Assembly: GCA_025935655.1 (NCBI GenBank) | Contig: JAICUV010000206.1 | Span: forward strand, 1-6,175 | Origin: Chloroflexota bacterium | GTDB lineage: Bacteria > Chloroflexota > Limnocylindria > Limnocylindrales > CSP1-4 | Length of the DNA: 6,175 nt | Reading direction: 5' to 3' | Shown here: positions 1 through 6,175 of the stretch, piece by piece | How the letters are laid out: every line of letters begins with the position of its first letter | Position numbering within the stretch: the stretch's first letter is position 1 | Program-made: the position numbers and the translations under genes | Notes under the pieces: model-generated | Databases searched by the model: none | What the model saw: the letters and a program-made list of their open reading frames with translations, nothing else | Told to the model about the DNA's origin: nothing

Positions 1-37
1 CTCGCGTCACCCGGGCCGGTCGGGCATCATCGCCGCC

Positions 38-1819
38 ATGCCTGCCTTCGACGACGTCCTGCGCACCGTTGACGACGCCTTCGTCGCCCTGTCGCGGGAG
101 AAGCGGATCCCGGGCGTCGCGTGGGGCGTGATCCGGGACGGCGTGCTCGCCCACGCGGCCGGCACCGGGGTCACCCGTGACGGCGGCGAGGACGTCCCCG
201 ACGCGGACACCGTGTTCCGGATCGCGTCCATGACCAAGAGCTTCACGGCCTCCGCGATCCTCCTGCTGCGCGACGAGGGCCGCCTCCGGCTCGACGACCC
301 GGTGGCGGACCACGTGCCGGCCCTGGCGGCGTGGGCGCTCCCGACCCGCGACTCGGCCCCGATCACGATCCGCCAGCTGCTCACGATGAGCGCGGGGCTC
401 CCGACGGACGACCCCTGGGGTGACCGCCAGCAGGCCCTGCCCCTCGAGGAATTCGACGCGCTGCTCCGGCGCGGGCCGGTCTTCGCCTGGCCGCCCGACA
501 CGACGTTCGAGTACTCGAACCTGGGCTACGGGATCCTGGGTCGGGTCGTCACGGCGGCGGCCGGGCGCGAGTACCGGGAGGTCGTGCGCGACCGGCTGAT
601 GGGCCCGCTGGGGATGACGTCGTCCGGCTTCGAGGTGGACGAGATCCCGCTCGATCGGCTCGCCCACGGGTACGCCCGGGTCGGCGAGGACCTCGTGCGC
701 GAGGGCGAGGACACGTACGGGGCGCTGGCGTCGATGGGCGGCCTGTACTCGACGGTGCGCGACCTCGCCCGCTGGGTCGGGGGCTTCCTCGACGCGTTCC
801 CGGCCCGTGACGACCCCGAGGACGGGCACCCGCTGCGGCGGGCGTCGCGTCGCGAGATGCAGCAGGCGCACCGCACCTGGCCGATGGAGGTGGACGGCCA
901 TCCCGCACACGACGCGGCGCCCGTCGAGGGCGGCGGGTACGGCTACGGCCTGTGGGCGGTGTCACGCACGGGGGTCGGGACGATCGTCGGGCACGGCGGC
1001 GGCTACCCGGGCTACGGGACCCAGATGGTGTGGCATCCGGCGACGGGGCTCGGTGTCGTGGCGGCGGGCAACCTCCGGTACGCGGGCGTGCACCCGGTCG
1101 CGCTCGCCCAGCTGGCGGCCCTCGTCGGGGCCGACGGCGTCGTGGCACGGCGGCCGCGGCCCATGGCGCGCGTGACCGCCGCGGTCGAGCTCGTGGGGCG
1201 GCTCATCGAGCGCTGGGACGACGCGCAGGCCGACGCGTGGTTCGCGATGAACATGGACCTCGACGAGCCGCGGCAGCGGCGCCGCCAGGCCGTGGCCGCC
1301 GCGGTGCAGGCCGTGGGCGGCCCGTTCCAGGTCGACGACGCCCGCCCCCTCGAGTCCGACGCCCCGGCGCACCGTCGCTGGTGGCTGCGCGGCGAGCGGG
1401 GCTGGCTCAGGTGCGGGATCCAGCTGAGCCCGGAGCCCGTGCCCCTCATCCAGGCGCTCGCGGTGACGGCGGTCGTGGAGCCGTCACCGGCGCTGCGAGC
1501 CGCCGGCGAGGCGATCGTGGCCGCCGCGGGCGCGGCCGCGTGGCCCGTCGGTGCGCGTGCCGCCGCCACCGTCGACCGCGACGTCGTCACGCGCGGCCTG
1601 TCGGTCGTCGCGGGCTGGCTGGGGGAGGTGGAGCTCGGACCGCAGCTCCTGGGTGACGGCACGACGACCGCGACCTGGGAGCTCGTCACACCCGGGGCCA
1701 CGACGCGGATCGGTCGGGCCCGCGCCCGCCTGGCGATCACGCTGGACGCGGCCTCGGGCGAGCTCGCGGCAGTGACCGTCGAGGCGGCACCGGCCGTCGC
1801 GCCGGCCGAGGGCTGGTAG
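38..1819 (+). CDS. Class C beta-lactamase-type serine hydrolase with long C-terminal extension
   Basis: 593 residues. The first ~365 form a beta-lactamase/penicillin-binding-protein-like domain. The nucleophile motif SxxK is S64-M-T-K67 (in RIASMTKSF), the second motif is Y159-S-N161, and the third is H319-G-G321 in place of KTG, as in many esterase/peptidase members of the family. 'LLTMSAGLP' (115-122) and 'MGPLGMTSSGF' (188-198) are further hallmarks. No signal peptide or membrane segment is visible, so it is probably cytoplasmic. Residues ~378-593 are an extra region that I cannot assign: a helical part with a WDDAQADAWF stretch (393-402), then an alanine-rich part that may form strands. 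The family includes esterases, D-amino-acid peptidases and beta-lactamases, and the substrate cannot be read from sequence. The ATG at 38 gives a normal family N-terminus. No clear Shine-Dalgarno sequence is visible in the 37 bases available upstream. The gene converges on the P-loop gene. The fold is near certain; the substrate is unknown. Confidence 0.93.
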   Translation: MPAFDDVLRTVDDAFVALSREKRIPGVAWGVIRDGVLAHAAGTGVTRDGGEDVPDADTVFRIASMTKSFTASAILLLRDEGRLRLDDPVADHVPALAAWALPTRDSAPITIRQLLTMSAGLPTDDPWGDRQQALPLEEFDALLRRGPVFAWPPDTTFEYSNLGYGILGRVVTAAAGREYREVVRDRLMGPLGMTSSGFEVDEIPLDRLAHGYARVGEDLVREGEDTYGALASMGGLYSTVRDLARWVGGFLDAFPARDDPEDGHPLRRASRREMQQAHRTWPMEVDGHPAHDAAPVEGGGYGYGLWAVSRTGVGTIVGHGGGYPGYGTQMVWHPATGLGVVAAGNLRYAGVHPVALAQLAALVGADGVVARRPRPMARVTAAVELVGRLIERWDDAQADAWFAMNMDLDEPRQRRRQAVAAAVQAVGGPFQVDDARPLESDAPAHRRWWLRGERGWLRCGIQLSPEPVPLIQALAVTAVVEPSPALRAAGEAIVAAAGAAAWPVGARAAATVDRDVVTRGLSVVAGWLGEVELGPQLLGDGTTTATWELVTPGATTRIGRARARLAITLDAASGELAAVTVEAAPAVAPAEGW

Positions 1820-1840
1820 CCGCTTCGCGACGGGGACGCC

Positions 1841-2479
1841 TCAGCGCCAGAGATCGGGCTGCGAGACCGTCGCGCCGATCGACCCGGCAAGGCGCACCAG
1901 GATCGCGAACCAGTCGAAGCGGCTGGTGATCTCGGACGCCCGGAGCGTGACGAGGCGCTCGGCGGGCACGAGCTCGGGGAGCACCCCGTCGAGGATCGCC
2001 TCGACCTCGTCACGGAACGCGTCGTTGGTGGAGCGGACGCCGTCGGCCTGGAGCGCGACGTCGGGGAGCAGCCGCACGACGAGGTCGTACGTGCGCGACC
2101 AGCGGCGCACGAGCGGGAAGATCTGGTACTCGTCCGTGCCGCCGCACGAACGGAGGTAGTACGCGTAGTTGTCCATGACGCCGCGATCGGTGGCCAGCAC
2201 GTCGGCCTTCCGGGCGAGCTCCAGCTCCTGGCGGATCTGCGACACGAGGACCCACAGCTGGGCCTCGCCCGTCGCGCCCTCGTTGATCCCGAGCGGGTTG
2301 TCGCGGACGACCTCGCGCCCCAGCTCCACGGATCGGCCGGCCCGCTGGACCTCGGCCGCGAATGCCAGCAGCGCGGAGGTCTTGCGGATCCCGTGCGACC
2401 CGATGAACGCGATCTTGGCCGGCCGCGGCCACGCGGCGGGCGCGGGCTCGGTCGGCGTGGACGGCTTCCTGCGGGGCAT
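1841..2479 (-). CDS. P-loop nucleotide-binding protein (NadR/Ttd14-like AAA_28 type) with altered Walker A
   Basis: 212 residues from the preferred start (cat at 2477-2479). A basic, proline-rich leader (1-20) precedes a beta strand (KIAFIG, 22-27) and a P-loop G27-S-H-G-I-R-K-T34. The usual glycine before the lysine is Arg32. Next come REVVRDNPLGIN (55-66), a stretch rich in Q and W (GEAQLWVLVSQI), a Walker B-like strand ending D98-R99, and MDNYAYY (102-108). R149 to R156 (RSTNDAFR) may be a lid or phosphate-binding segment. This order recalls AAA_28 proteins related to the NadR ribosylnicotinamide kinase domain and Ttd14, an assignment made from memory. No partner domain is present, so substrate and reaction are unknown; a small-molecule kinase is possible. 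An in-frame start at 2593 would add 38 residues, but these look like translated non-coding DNA. The ATG at 2479 also sits 6 bases after a TAnnnT element, which favours leaderless translation. The gene is monocistronic, and its 3' end faces the serine hydrolase. Confidence 0.82.
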   Translation of the reverse strand: MPRRKPSTPTEPAPAAWPRPAKIAFIGSHGIRKTSALLAFAAEVQRAGRSVELGREVVRDNPLGINEGATGEAQLWVLVSQIRQELELARKADVLATDRGVMDNYAYYLRSCGGTDEYQIFPLVRRWSRTYDLVVRLLPDVALQADGVRSTNDAFRDEVEAILDGVLPELVPAERLVTLRASEITSRFDWFAILVRLAGSIGATVSQPDLWR

Positions 2480-2485
2480 GGCGCA

Positions 2486-2491
2486 AGGGTA
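2486..2491 (-). promoter_or_regulatory. Probable -10 element for leaderless transcription of the P-loop gene
   Basis: Read on the - strand, TACCCT matches the TAnnnT -10 consensus. Only six bases (TGCGCC) separate it from the ATG at 2479. Transcription normally starts about 6-7 bases after the -10 element, so the mRNA would begin at or next to the start codon. No Shine-Dalgarno sequence precedes the ATG, which fits. No convincing -35 hexamer is visible. Confidence 0.5.
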
Positions 2492-2562
2492 TGCCGGGCC
2501 GCCGGTCGGGGAGGGCAGGCCGCGGGTCTCGCGACCCGCCGGTTGGTGCGCGGCTCGAGCCA

Positions 2563-2610
2563 CCCGACCGCACGCCCGCAGGCCCGCCCGCACGTCCGCC
2601 CGCTCGCCCG
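2563..2610. repeat. Degenerate CCCG tetranucleotide tract
   Basis: Twelve consecutive 4-base units fit the consensus CCCG in phase, from cccg-accg-cacg-cccg at 2563 to ctcg-cccg at 2603-2610. By my count 41 of 48 positions match. Most differences are in the first two bases of a unit, and nearly every unit ends in CG. The - strand has several GGG runs. The tract lies upstream of the P-loop gene promoter, outside any credible reading frame. Confidence 0.6.
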
Positions 2611-2620
2611 CTGGGCGGGT
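2606..2620. repeat. 15-bp direct repeat, copy 1 (hairpin core CCGCTGGGCGG)
   Basis: GCCCGCTGGGCGGGT is identical to the sequence at 2698-2712. Within it, CCCGC and GCGGG are complementary arms around TGG, so each copy can form a small hairpin. It abuts the CCCG tetranucleotide tract. Its function is unknown. Confidence 0.6.
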
Positions 2621-2697
2621 CTACCGTTGCACGCAGGGACCAGCCACCCGCGTGGCGAGACAGATCTGGCGTGGGCACGGCCCCGGCGCAACGAATG

Positions 2698-2712
2698 GCC
2701 CGCTGGGCGGGT
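2698..2712. repeat. 15-bp direct repeat, copy 2 (hairpin core CCGCTGGGCGG)
   Basis: An exact second copy of the 15-mer at 2606-2620, 92 bases further on and in the same orientation. It has the same 5-base arms and TGG loop. Confidence 0.6.
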
Positions 2713-2739
2713 GAGGCGCGGCGCGATGCCACCGTAGAG

Positions 2740-2750
2740 CCGCTGAGCGG
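2740..2750. repeat. Third, diverged copy of the hairpin core (CCGCTGAGCGG)
   Basis: This differs from the 11-base core of the other two copies by one loop base (G to A) and keeps the complementary arms CCGC and GCGG. The change sits in the loop, so the pairing is retained, which hints that the hairpin matters more than the loop sequence. Confidence 0.4.
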
Positions 2751-2788
2751 GCGATACCCGGATGACGCGCGGCGTGCCGGGAATCGAA

Positions 2789-2813
2789 ACGGCCCCGGCG
2801 GAGCCGGGGCCGT
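2789..2813 (-). terminator. Intrinsic terminator of the pnt operon
   Basis: A perfect 11-base inverted repeat: ACGGCCCCGGC (2789-2799) and GCCGGGGCCGT (2803-2813) enclose a 3-base loop. Read on the - strand it begins 22 bases after the pntB stop codon and is followed by TTCGATTC, a short and broken T stretch. The GC-rich stem, tiny loop and position just after the last pnt gene fit termination of that operon. The T tract is weak, as is common in high-GC genomes. Confidence 0.8.
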
Positions 2814-2835
2814 GTGATCGGGCGAGGACCCGCTG

Positions 2836-4299
2836 CTAGAGCGACTTGACCGCCGCGATGAGGTCCGCCAGGCCCTGCTTGGCGTCCGCGAACAGCATCC
2901 CCGTCTTGGGGTTCACGTAGAGCTCGTTGTCGATGCCGGCGTAGCCGCGGCCCATCGAGCGCTTCATGACGATGATGTTCTTCGCGTGGTCGACGTCGAG
3001 GATCGGCATGCCGGAGACCGGGGAGCCGGGCTTTCGCGCCGCCGGGTTGGTGACGTCGTTGGCGCCGATGACGAGGGCAACATCGCACCGGTCGAACTCC
3101 GGGTTGATGTCCTCCATCTCCTTCAGCTGCGGGTACGGGACGTTCGCCTCGGCGAGGAGGACGTTCATGTGCCCGGGCATCCGGCCGGCGACGGGGTGGA
3201 TGGCGTACTTCACGTCGACGCCGCGTGCCTCGAGGATCTCGGCGAGCTCGCGGACGGCGTGCTGGGCCTGGGCGACGGCGAGGCCGTAGCCCGGGACGAC
3301 GATGACGGACGAGGCATAGGCGAGCTGGATGGCCGCATCGTCCATGCCCAGCTCGCGGACGCTGCCGCCGGCACCGGCCGCGGCACCCACGGTGCCCTCG
3401 CCGCCACCGAACCCGCCGATCATGATGTTGAGCACGGACCGGTTCATGGCGTCGGCCATGAGCTTGGTCAGGATCGCGCCCGACGCGCCGACGAGGGCGC
3501 CGCCGATGATCAGGACGGGGTTGCCGAGGACGAAGCCGGCCATGGCGACGGCCATGCCCGTGAACGAGTTGAGCAGGGAGATGACGACGGGCATGTCCGC
3601 GCCGCCGATCGGGAGCGTCATCGTGACGCCGAAGATCAGCGCGGCGAGGAGGATCACCCCCATGACCGGCAGGCTGACGTTGCCGGACCACAGGAACAGC
3701 GCGCCCGCGATCGTGACCAGCGCGAGCACGAGCGTCGTGAGCTGGCCGCCGGGGATGCGGACCGGCCGGGAGGGCGTGATCTTGAGGCCCATCAGCTTGC
3801 CGGACGCGATGAGCGACCCGGTGAACGTGATCGAGCCGATCACGACGTCGAGGACCGTGGCCACGTTGACCTGGAGCCCGGGGACGGTGCCCGCCGAGGC
3901 GAACTTGAGGTAGTCGTCGAGCGCGATGAGCGCCGCGGCCCCGCCGCCGACCGCGTTGAACAGCGACACCAGCTGGGGCATCGCGGTCATCTTCACGGTC
4001 CGCGCCGTGTACAGGCCGAAGCCGCCGCCGAGCGCGATGCCGGCGAGGATGACGAGCCAGCCGACGGTGTTGAAGCCCGTGGCCACCTCGCCCGCCTCCG
4101 TGGAGGCGACCGACGGCTTGACGAACAGGAGGAACGCGGTCGCGAGGATCGCGAGCGCCATGCCGCCCGCGGACAGCAGGTTGCCGTTGCGTGCCGTGGC
4201 CGGCGAGTTCATCCGGATGAGGCCCAGGACGAACGCGACGGCGCCGCCGAGCCAGACGAGATAGACGATGGGCTCGATGAAGGTCCAGTCGATGTCCAC
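2836..4299 (-). CDS. pntB: Proton-translocating NAD(P)+ transhydrogenase, subunit beta
   Basis: 487 residues, close to the family length of about 460-480. Residues ~1-290 are the membrane part (domain II) with roughly nine hydrophobic segments. They include MPQLVSLFNAVGGGAA (107-122) and GFVLGNP (255-261), whose N260 aligns with the channel asparagine Asn222 of E. coli PntB. Residues ~298-487 are the NADP(H)-binding domain III. They contain a VPGYGLAVAQAQ fingerprint (335-346), HPVAGRMPGHMN (368-379), GANDVTNPAA (412-421) and KRSMGRGYAG (446-455), whose K446 and R447 match residues that bind the NADP 2'-phosphate. The E. coli channel residue His91 corresponds to N115 here. With PntAA and PntAB the subunit couples proton entry to hydride transfer from NADH to NADP+. 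The start is GTG at 4297-4299, three bases after the pntAB stop and supported by a strong Shine-Dalgarno sequence. It is the last gene of the operon. Confidence 0.98.
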   Translation of the reverse strand: MDIDWTFIEPIVYLVWLGGAVAFVLGLIRMNSPATARNGNLLSAGGMALAILATAFLLFVKPSVASTEAGEVATGFNTVGWLVILAGIALGGGFGLYTARTVKMTAMPQLVSLFNAVGGGAAALIALDDYLKFASAGTVPGLQVNVATVLDVVIGSITFTGSLIASGKLMGLKITPSRPVRIPGGQLTTLVLALVTIAGALFLWSGNVSLPVMGVILLAALIFGVTMTLPIGGADMPVVISLLNSFTGMAVAMAGFVLGNPVLIIGGALVGASGAILTKLMADAMNRSVLNIMIGGFGGGEGTVGAAAGAGGSVRELGMDDAAIQLAYASSVIVVPGYGLAVAQAQHAVRELAEILEARGVDVKYAIHPVAGRMPGHMNVLLAEANVPYPQLKEMEDINPEFDRCDVALVIGANDVTNPAARKPGSPVSGMPILDVDHAKNIIVMKRSMGRGYAGIDNELYVNPKTGMLFADAKQGLADLIAAVKSL

Positions 4300-4302
4300 G
4301 GC

Positions 4303-4619
4303 CTACCCCTCCGCCTTCTCGGCCTTGGGTGCCGTGGGCTTGCGCTTGAACATCTGGAGCATCCGGTCCGTGACCACGTAGCCGCCGACGACGTTGAGGG
4401 TCGCGAACGCGACGGCCACGAACGACAGCAGGTACGAGATCGGGGAGTCGGCTGCGATGGCGATGAACATCGCCCCCACGAGCACGATGCCGTGGATCGA
4501 GTTGGCGCCCGACATCAGCGGCGTGTGGAGCGTCGCCGGGACCTTGGAGATCACCGCGAACCCGCACAGGATCGCCAGCACGAAGATCGTGAAGTTGGAC
4601 AGGAAGACGTCCAGCTCGC

Positions 4620-4623
<4 letters not shown>
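4303..4623 (-). CDS. pntAB: Proton-translocating NAD(P)+ transhydrogenase, small membrane subunit (alpha part 2)
   Basis: 106 residues with three hydrophobic helices at about 11-26, 43-59 and 62-83, then a lysine/alanine-rich tail (FKRKPTAPKAEKAEG). In E. coli this segment is fused to the end of PntA; the split form is known from Rhodospirillum rubrum and many other bacteria. The loop SKVPATLHTPLMSGANSIHG (26-45) is the family signature between the first two helices. H44 in the next helix appears to match the channel histidine (alpha His42) of the Thermus thermophilus enzyme. The subunit forms part of the proton channel with the membrane segments of PntB. Its ATG overlaps the pntAA stop codon in an ATGA arrangement, so translation is probably coupled. 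The assignment is firm despite the small size because both motif and position agree. Confidence 0.96.
4306..4312 (-). promoter_or_regulatory. Ribosome binding site of pntB
   Basis: GGAGGGG on the - strand lies six bases before the GTG at 4299, inside the last codons of pntAB. It fixes the non-ATG start of pntB and explains efficient re-initiation after the pntAB stop. Confidence 0.85.
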
Positions 4624-5771
<1,148 letters not shown>

Positions 5772-5813
5772 GGGCATCACCGTCCGTAGGACACAGTGGG
5801 GTGGATGACACGG

Positions 5814-5819
5814 AGTGTA
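5814..5819 (-). promoter_or_regulatory. Candidate -10 element of the pnt operon
   Basis: TACACT on the - strand fits TAnnnT and would give a leader of roughly 35-40 bases before the pntAA ATG at 5771. No good -35 hexamer is visible at the expected distance, where the sequence is GGTGGG. A perfect palindrome sits directly upstream. The call rests on one hexamer and its position. Confidence 0.4.
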
Positions 5820-5821
5820 CC

Positions 5822-5838
5822 GGACGGCGTCGCCGTCC
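5822..5838. promoter_or_regulatory. 17-bp perfect palindrome, candidate operator of the pnt operon
   Basis: GGACGGCGTCGCCGTCC: 8-base arms around one central base. It begins two bases upstream of the TACACT element and so fills the region between the expected -35 and -10 sites. A regulator bound here would block RNA polymerase. Its single-base centre suits a DNA-binding dimer better than an RNA hairpin. No cognate regulator gene is in the window. Confidence 0.4.
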
Positions 5839-5857
5839 CACCGTTGCGGCACGGTGG
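5838..5857. repeat. Inverted repeat with 7-base arms next to the pnt palindrome
   Basis: CCACCGT (5838-5844) and ACGGTGG (5851-5857) are perfect complements around a 6-base loop. It shares base 5838 with the 17-bp palindrome. It could be a second regulator site or an RNA hairpin in a transcript reading in from the GGDEF gene. Confidence 0.4.
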
Positions 5858-5882
5858 CGGCAGGGGTACGTGGACGCCTCCC

Positions 5883-5913
5883 CGCAACCCGGCCGGAGGG
5901 CCCCGTGGTTGCG
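5883..5913 (-). terminator. Weak hairpin terminator candidate after the GGDEF gene
   Basis: CGCAACC (5883-5889) and GGTTGCG (5907-5913) form a perfect 7-base stem. An inner GGCC/GGCC stem (5891-5894 with 5899-5902) can add a second short helix. On the - strand the structure begins 13 bases after the GGDEF stop. No T run follows, so if it acts as a terminator it is not a classical one. Confidence 0.35.
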
Positions 5914-5926
5914 TCCCGGGTGGGGC

Positions 5927-6175
5927 TCAGGCCTCGGGCGCCGGCCTCCAGGCGCGGACGCCGCCGCCCGCGAGCTTCGCGCCGTACATGGCGCTGTCGG
6001 CACGCTGGCGGAGGTCCGGCTCGAAGTCACGCTCGCCGGGAACGATCCGCGTCACGCCCACCGAGGCCCCGACCCGGTGCTCGCCGTCCGAGGTCGCGTA
6101 CGGCGCCGTCGCGAGGGCATGGACCCGCTCGGCGAGCGAGAGCGCAGTGGCATCGTCGGGCACGCCCACGAACAG
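5927..6175 (-). CDS. GGDEF-domain protein, probable diguanylate cyclase (C-terminal end only)
   Basis: Only the last 82 residues are in the window. The frame stays open to the right edge, so the 5' part is missing. What is visible is the second half of a GGDEF domain: a helix ATALSLAERVHALATAP (9-25), the strand RVGASVGVTRIVPGE (34-48) corresponding to the usual 'SxGI/V' strand, and the helix ADSAMYGAK (59-67), matching the conserved 'ADxAMYxAK' near the end of the domain. Such domains make cyclic di-GMP from two GTP, or act as degenerate sensors. The GGDEF signature itself, the inhibitory site and any sensor domains lie outside the window, so activity cannot be judged. The protein ends 15 residues after that helix, so no EAL domain follows. 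The gene lies 155 bases upstream of pntAA on the same strand. Confidence 0.9.
   Translation of the reverse strand: MFVGVPDDATALSLAERVHALATAPYATSDGEHRVGASVGVTRIVPGERDFEPDLRQRADSAMYGAKLAGGGVRAWRPAPEA

Noticed and set aside
25..30. CATCAT as a -10 element for a leaderless serine hydrolase mRNA
   Set aside because: It lies seven bases before the ATG, but it lacks the leading TA pair and only 37 bases of upstream sequence are available. Too weak to call.
2480..2593. Upstream in-frame start for the P-loop gene at 2593
   Set aside because: The extra 38 residues are Arg/Ala/Gly/Pro-rich, run through the putative promoter and part of the CCCG tract, and precede the natural KIAFIG strand by too much.
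1012..2691. Long open frame on the - strand crossing the serine hydrolase, the P-loop gene and the intergenic region
   Set aside because: Its Arg/Ser/Pro/Ala-rich product lacks motifs and overlaps two well-supported genes. It is a composition artefact.
2764..2813. tRNA-like T-loop on the - strand (TTCGATTC at 2781-2788)
   Set aside because: The base before the loop is T, so the G53-C61 pair is absent. The flanking bases do not form a 5-base T stem and no acceptor or anticodon arms are visible. The sequence is better explained as the tail of the pnt terminator.
2491..2817. Possible small + strand gene in the intergenic region (108 codons)
   Set aside because: The product is low-complexity Arg/Gly/Pro/Ala sequence running through the CCCG tract and the hairpin repeats into the terminator, with no ribosome binding site.
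6167..6169. GTG at 6169 as the start of the GGDEF gene
   Set aside because: The frame remains open through the window edge with Leu-Phe before it, and the conserved first half of the GGDEF domain is missing. The gene is cut, not short.

Overview
The window is very GC-rich throughout, with nearly every third codon position G or C. It carries five complete genes and one partial gene. High GC, TAnnnT-type -10 elements, a probable leaderless start and a three-subunit proton-translocating transhydrogenase suggest a high-GC bacterium, for example Actinomycetota or a high-GC Chloroflexota lineage. No rRNA, tRNA or other phylogenetic marker is present, so this placement is inference.

Layout: a 593-residue class C beta-lactamase-type serine hydrolase is on the + strand (38-1819). 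It converges, with only 21 bases between stop codons, on a 212-residue P-loop nucleotide-binding protein on the - strand (1841-2479). A 356-base stretch without a gene follows (2480-2835). It holds a probable leaderless promoter for the P-loop gene, a degenerate CCCG tetranucleotide tract, three copies of a small hairpin motif, and a strong terminator for the next operon. From 2836 to 5771 the - strand carries pntAA-pntAB-pntB, tightly packed: an ATGA overlap joins the first two and a 3-base gap separates the last two. Upstream, 5772-5926 contains a promoter-like element and three inverted repeats. The right edge (5927-6175) is the C-terminal end of a GGDEF-domain protein, also on the - strand and cut by the window end.

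How the genes work together: the three pnt products form one membrane enzyme. PntAA is the NAD(H)-binding domain I. PntAB and the N-terminal part of PntB form the proton channel (domain II). The C-terminal part of PntB is the NADP(H)-binding domain III. The enzyme uses the proton-motive force to make NADPH from NADH. The serine hydrolase, the P-loop protein and the GGDEF protein show no clear functional link to it.

This looks like an ordinary chromosomal region. I see no CRISPR array, mobile element, phage gene, toxin-antitoxin pair or recognisable defence system. The points most worth a second look are an arginine replacing the Walker A glycine in the P-loop protein, the repeats in the two intergenic regions, and the position of the probable proton-channel histidine in the transhydrogenase.
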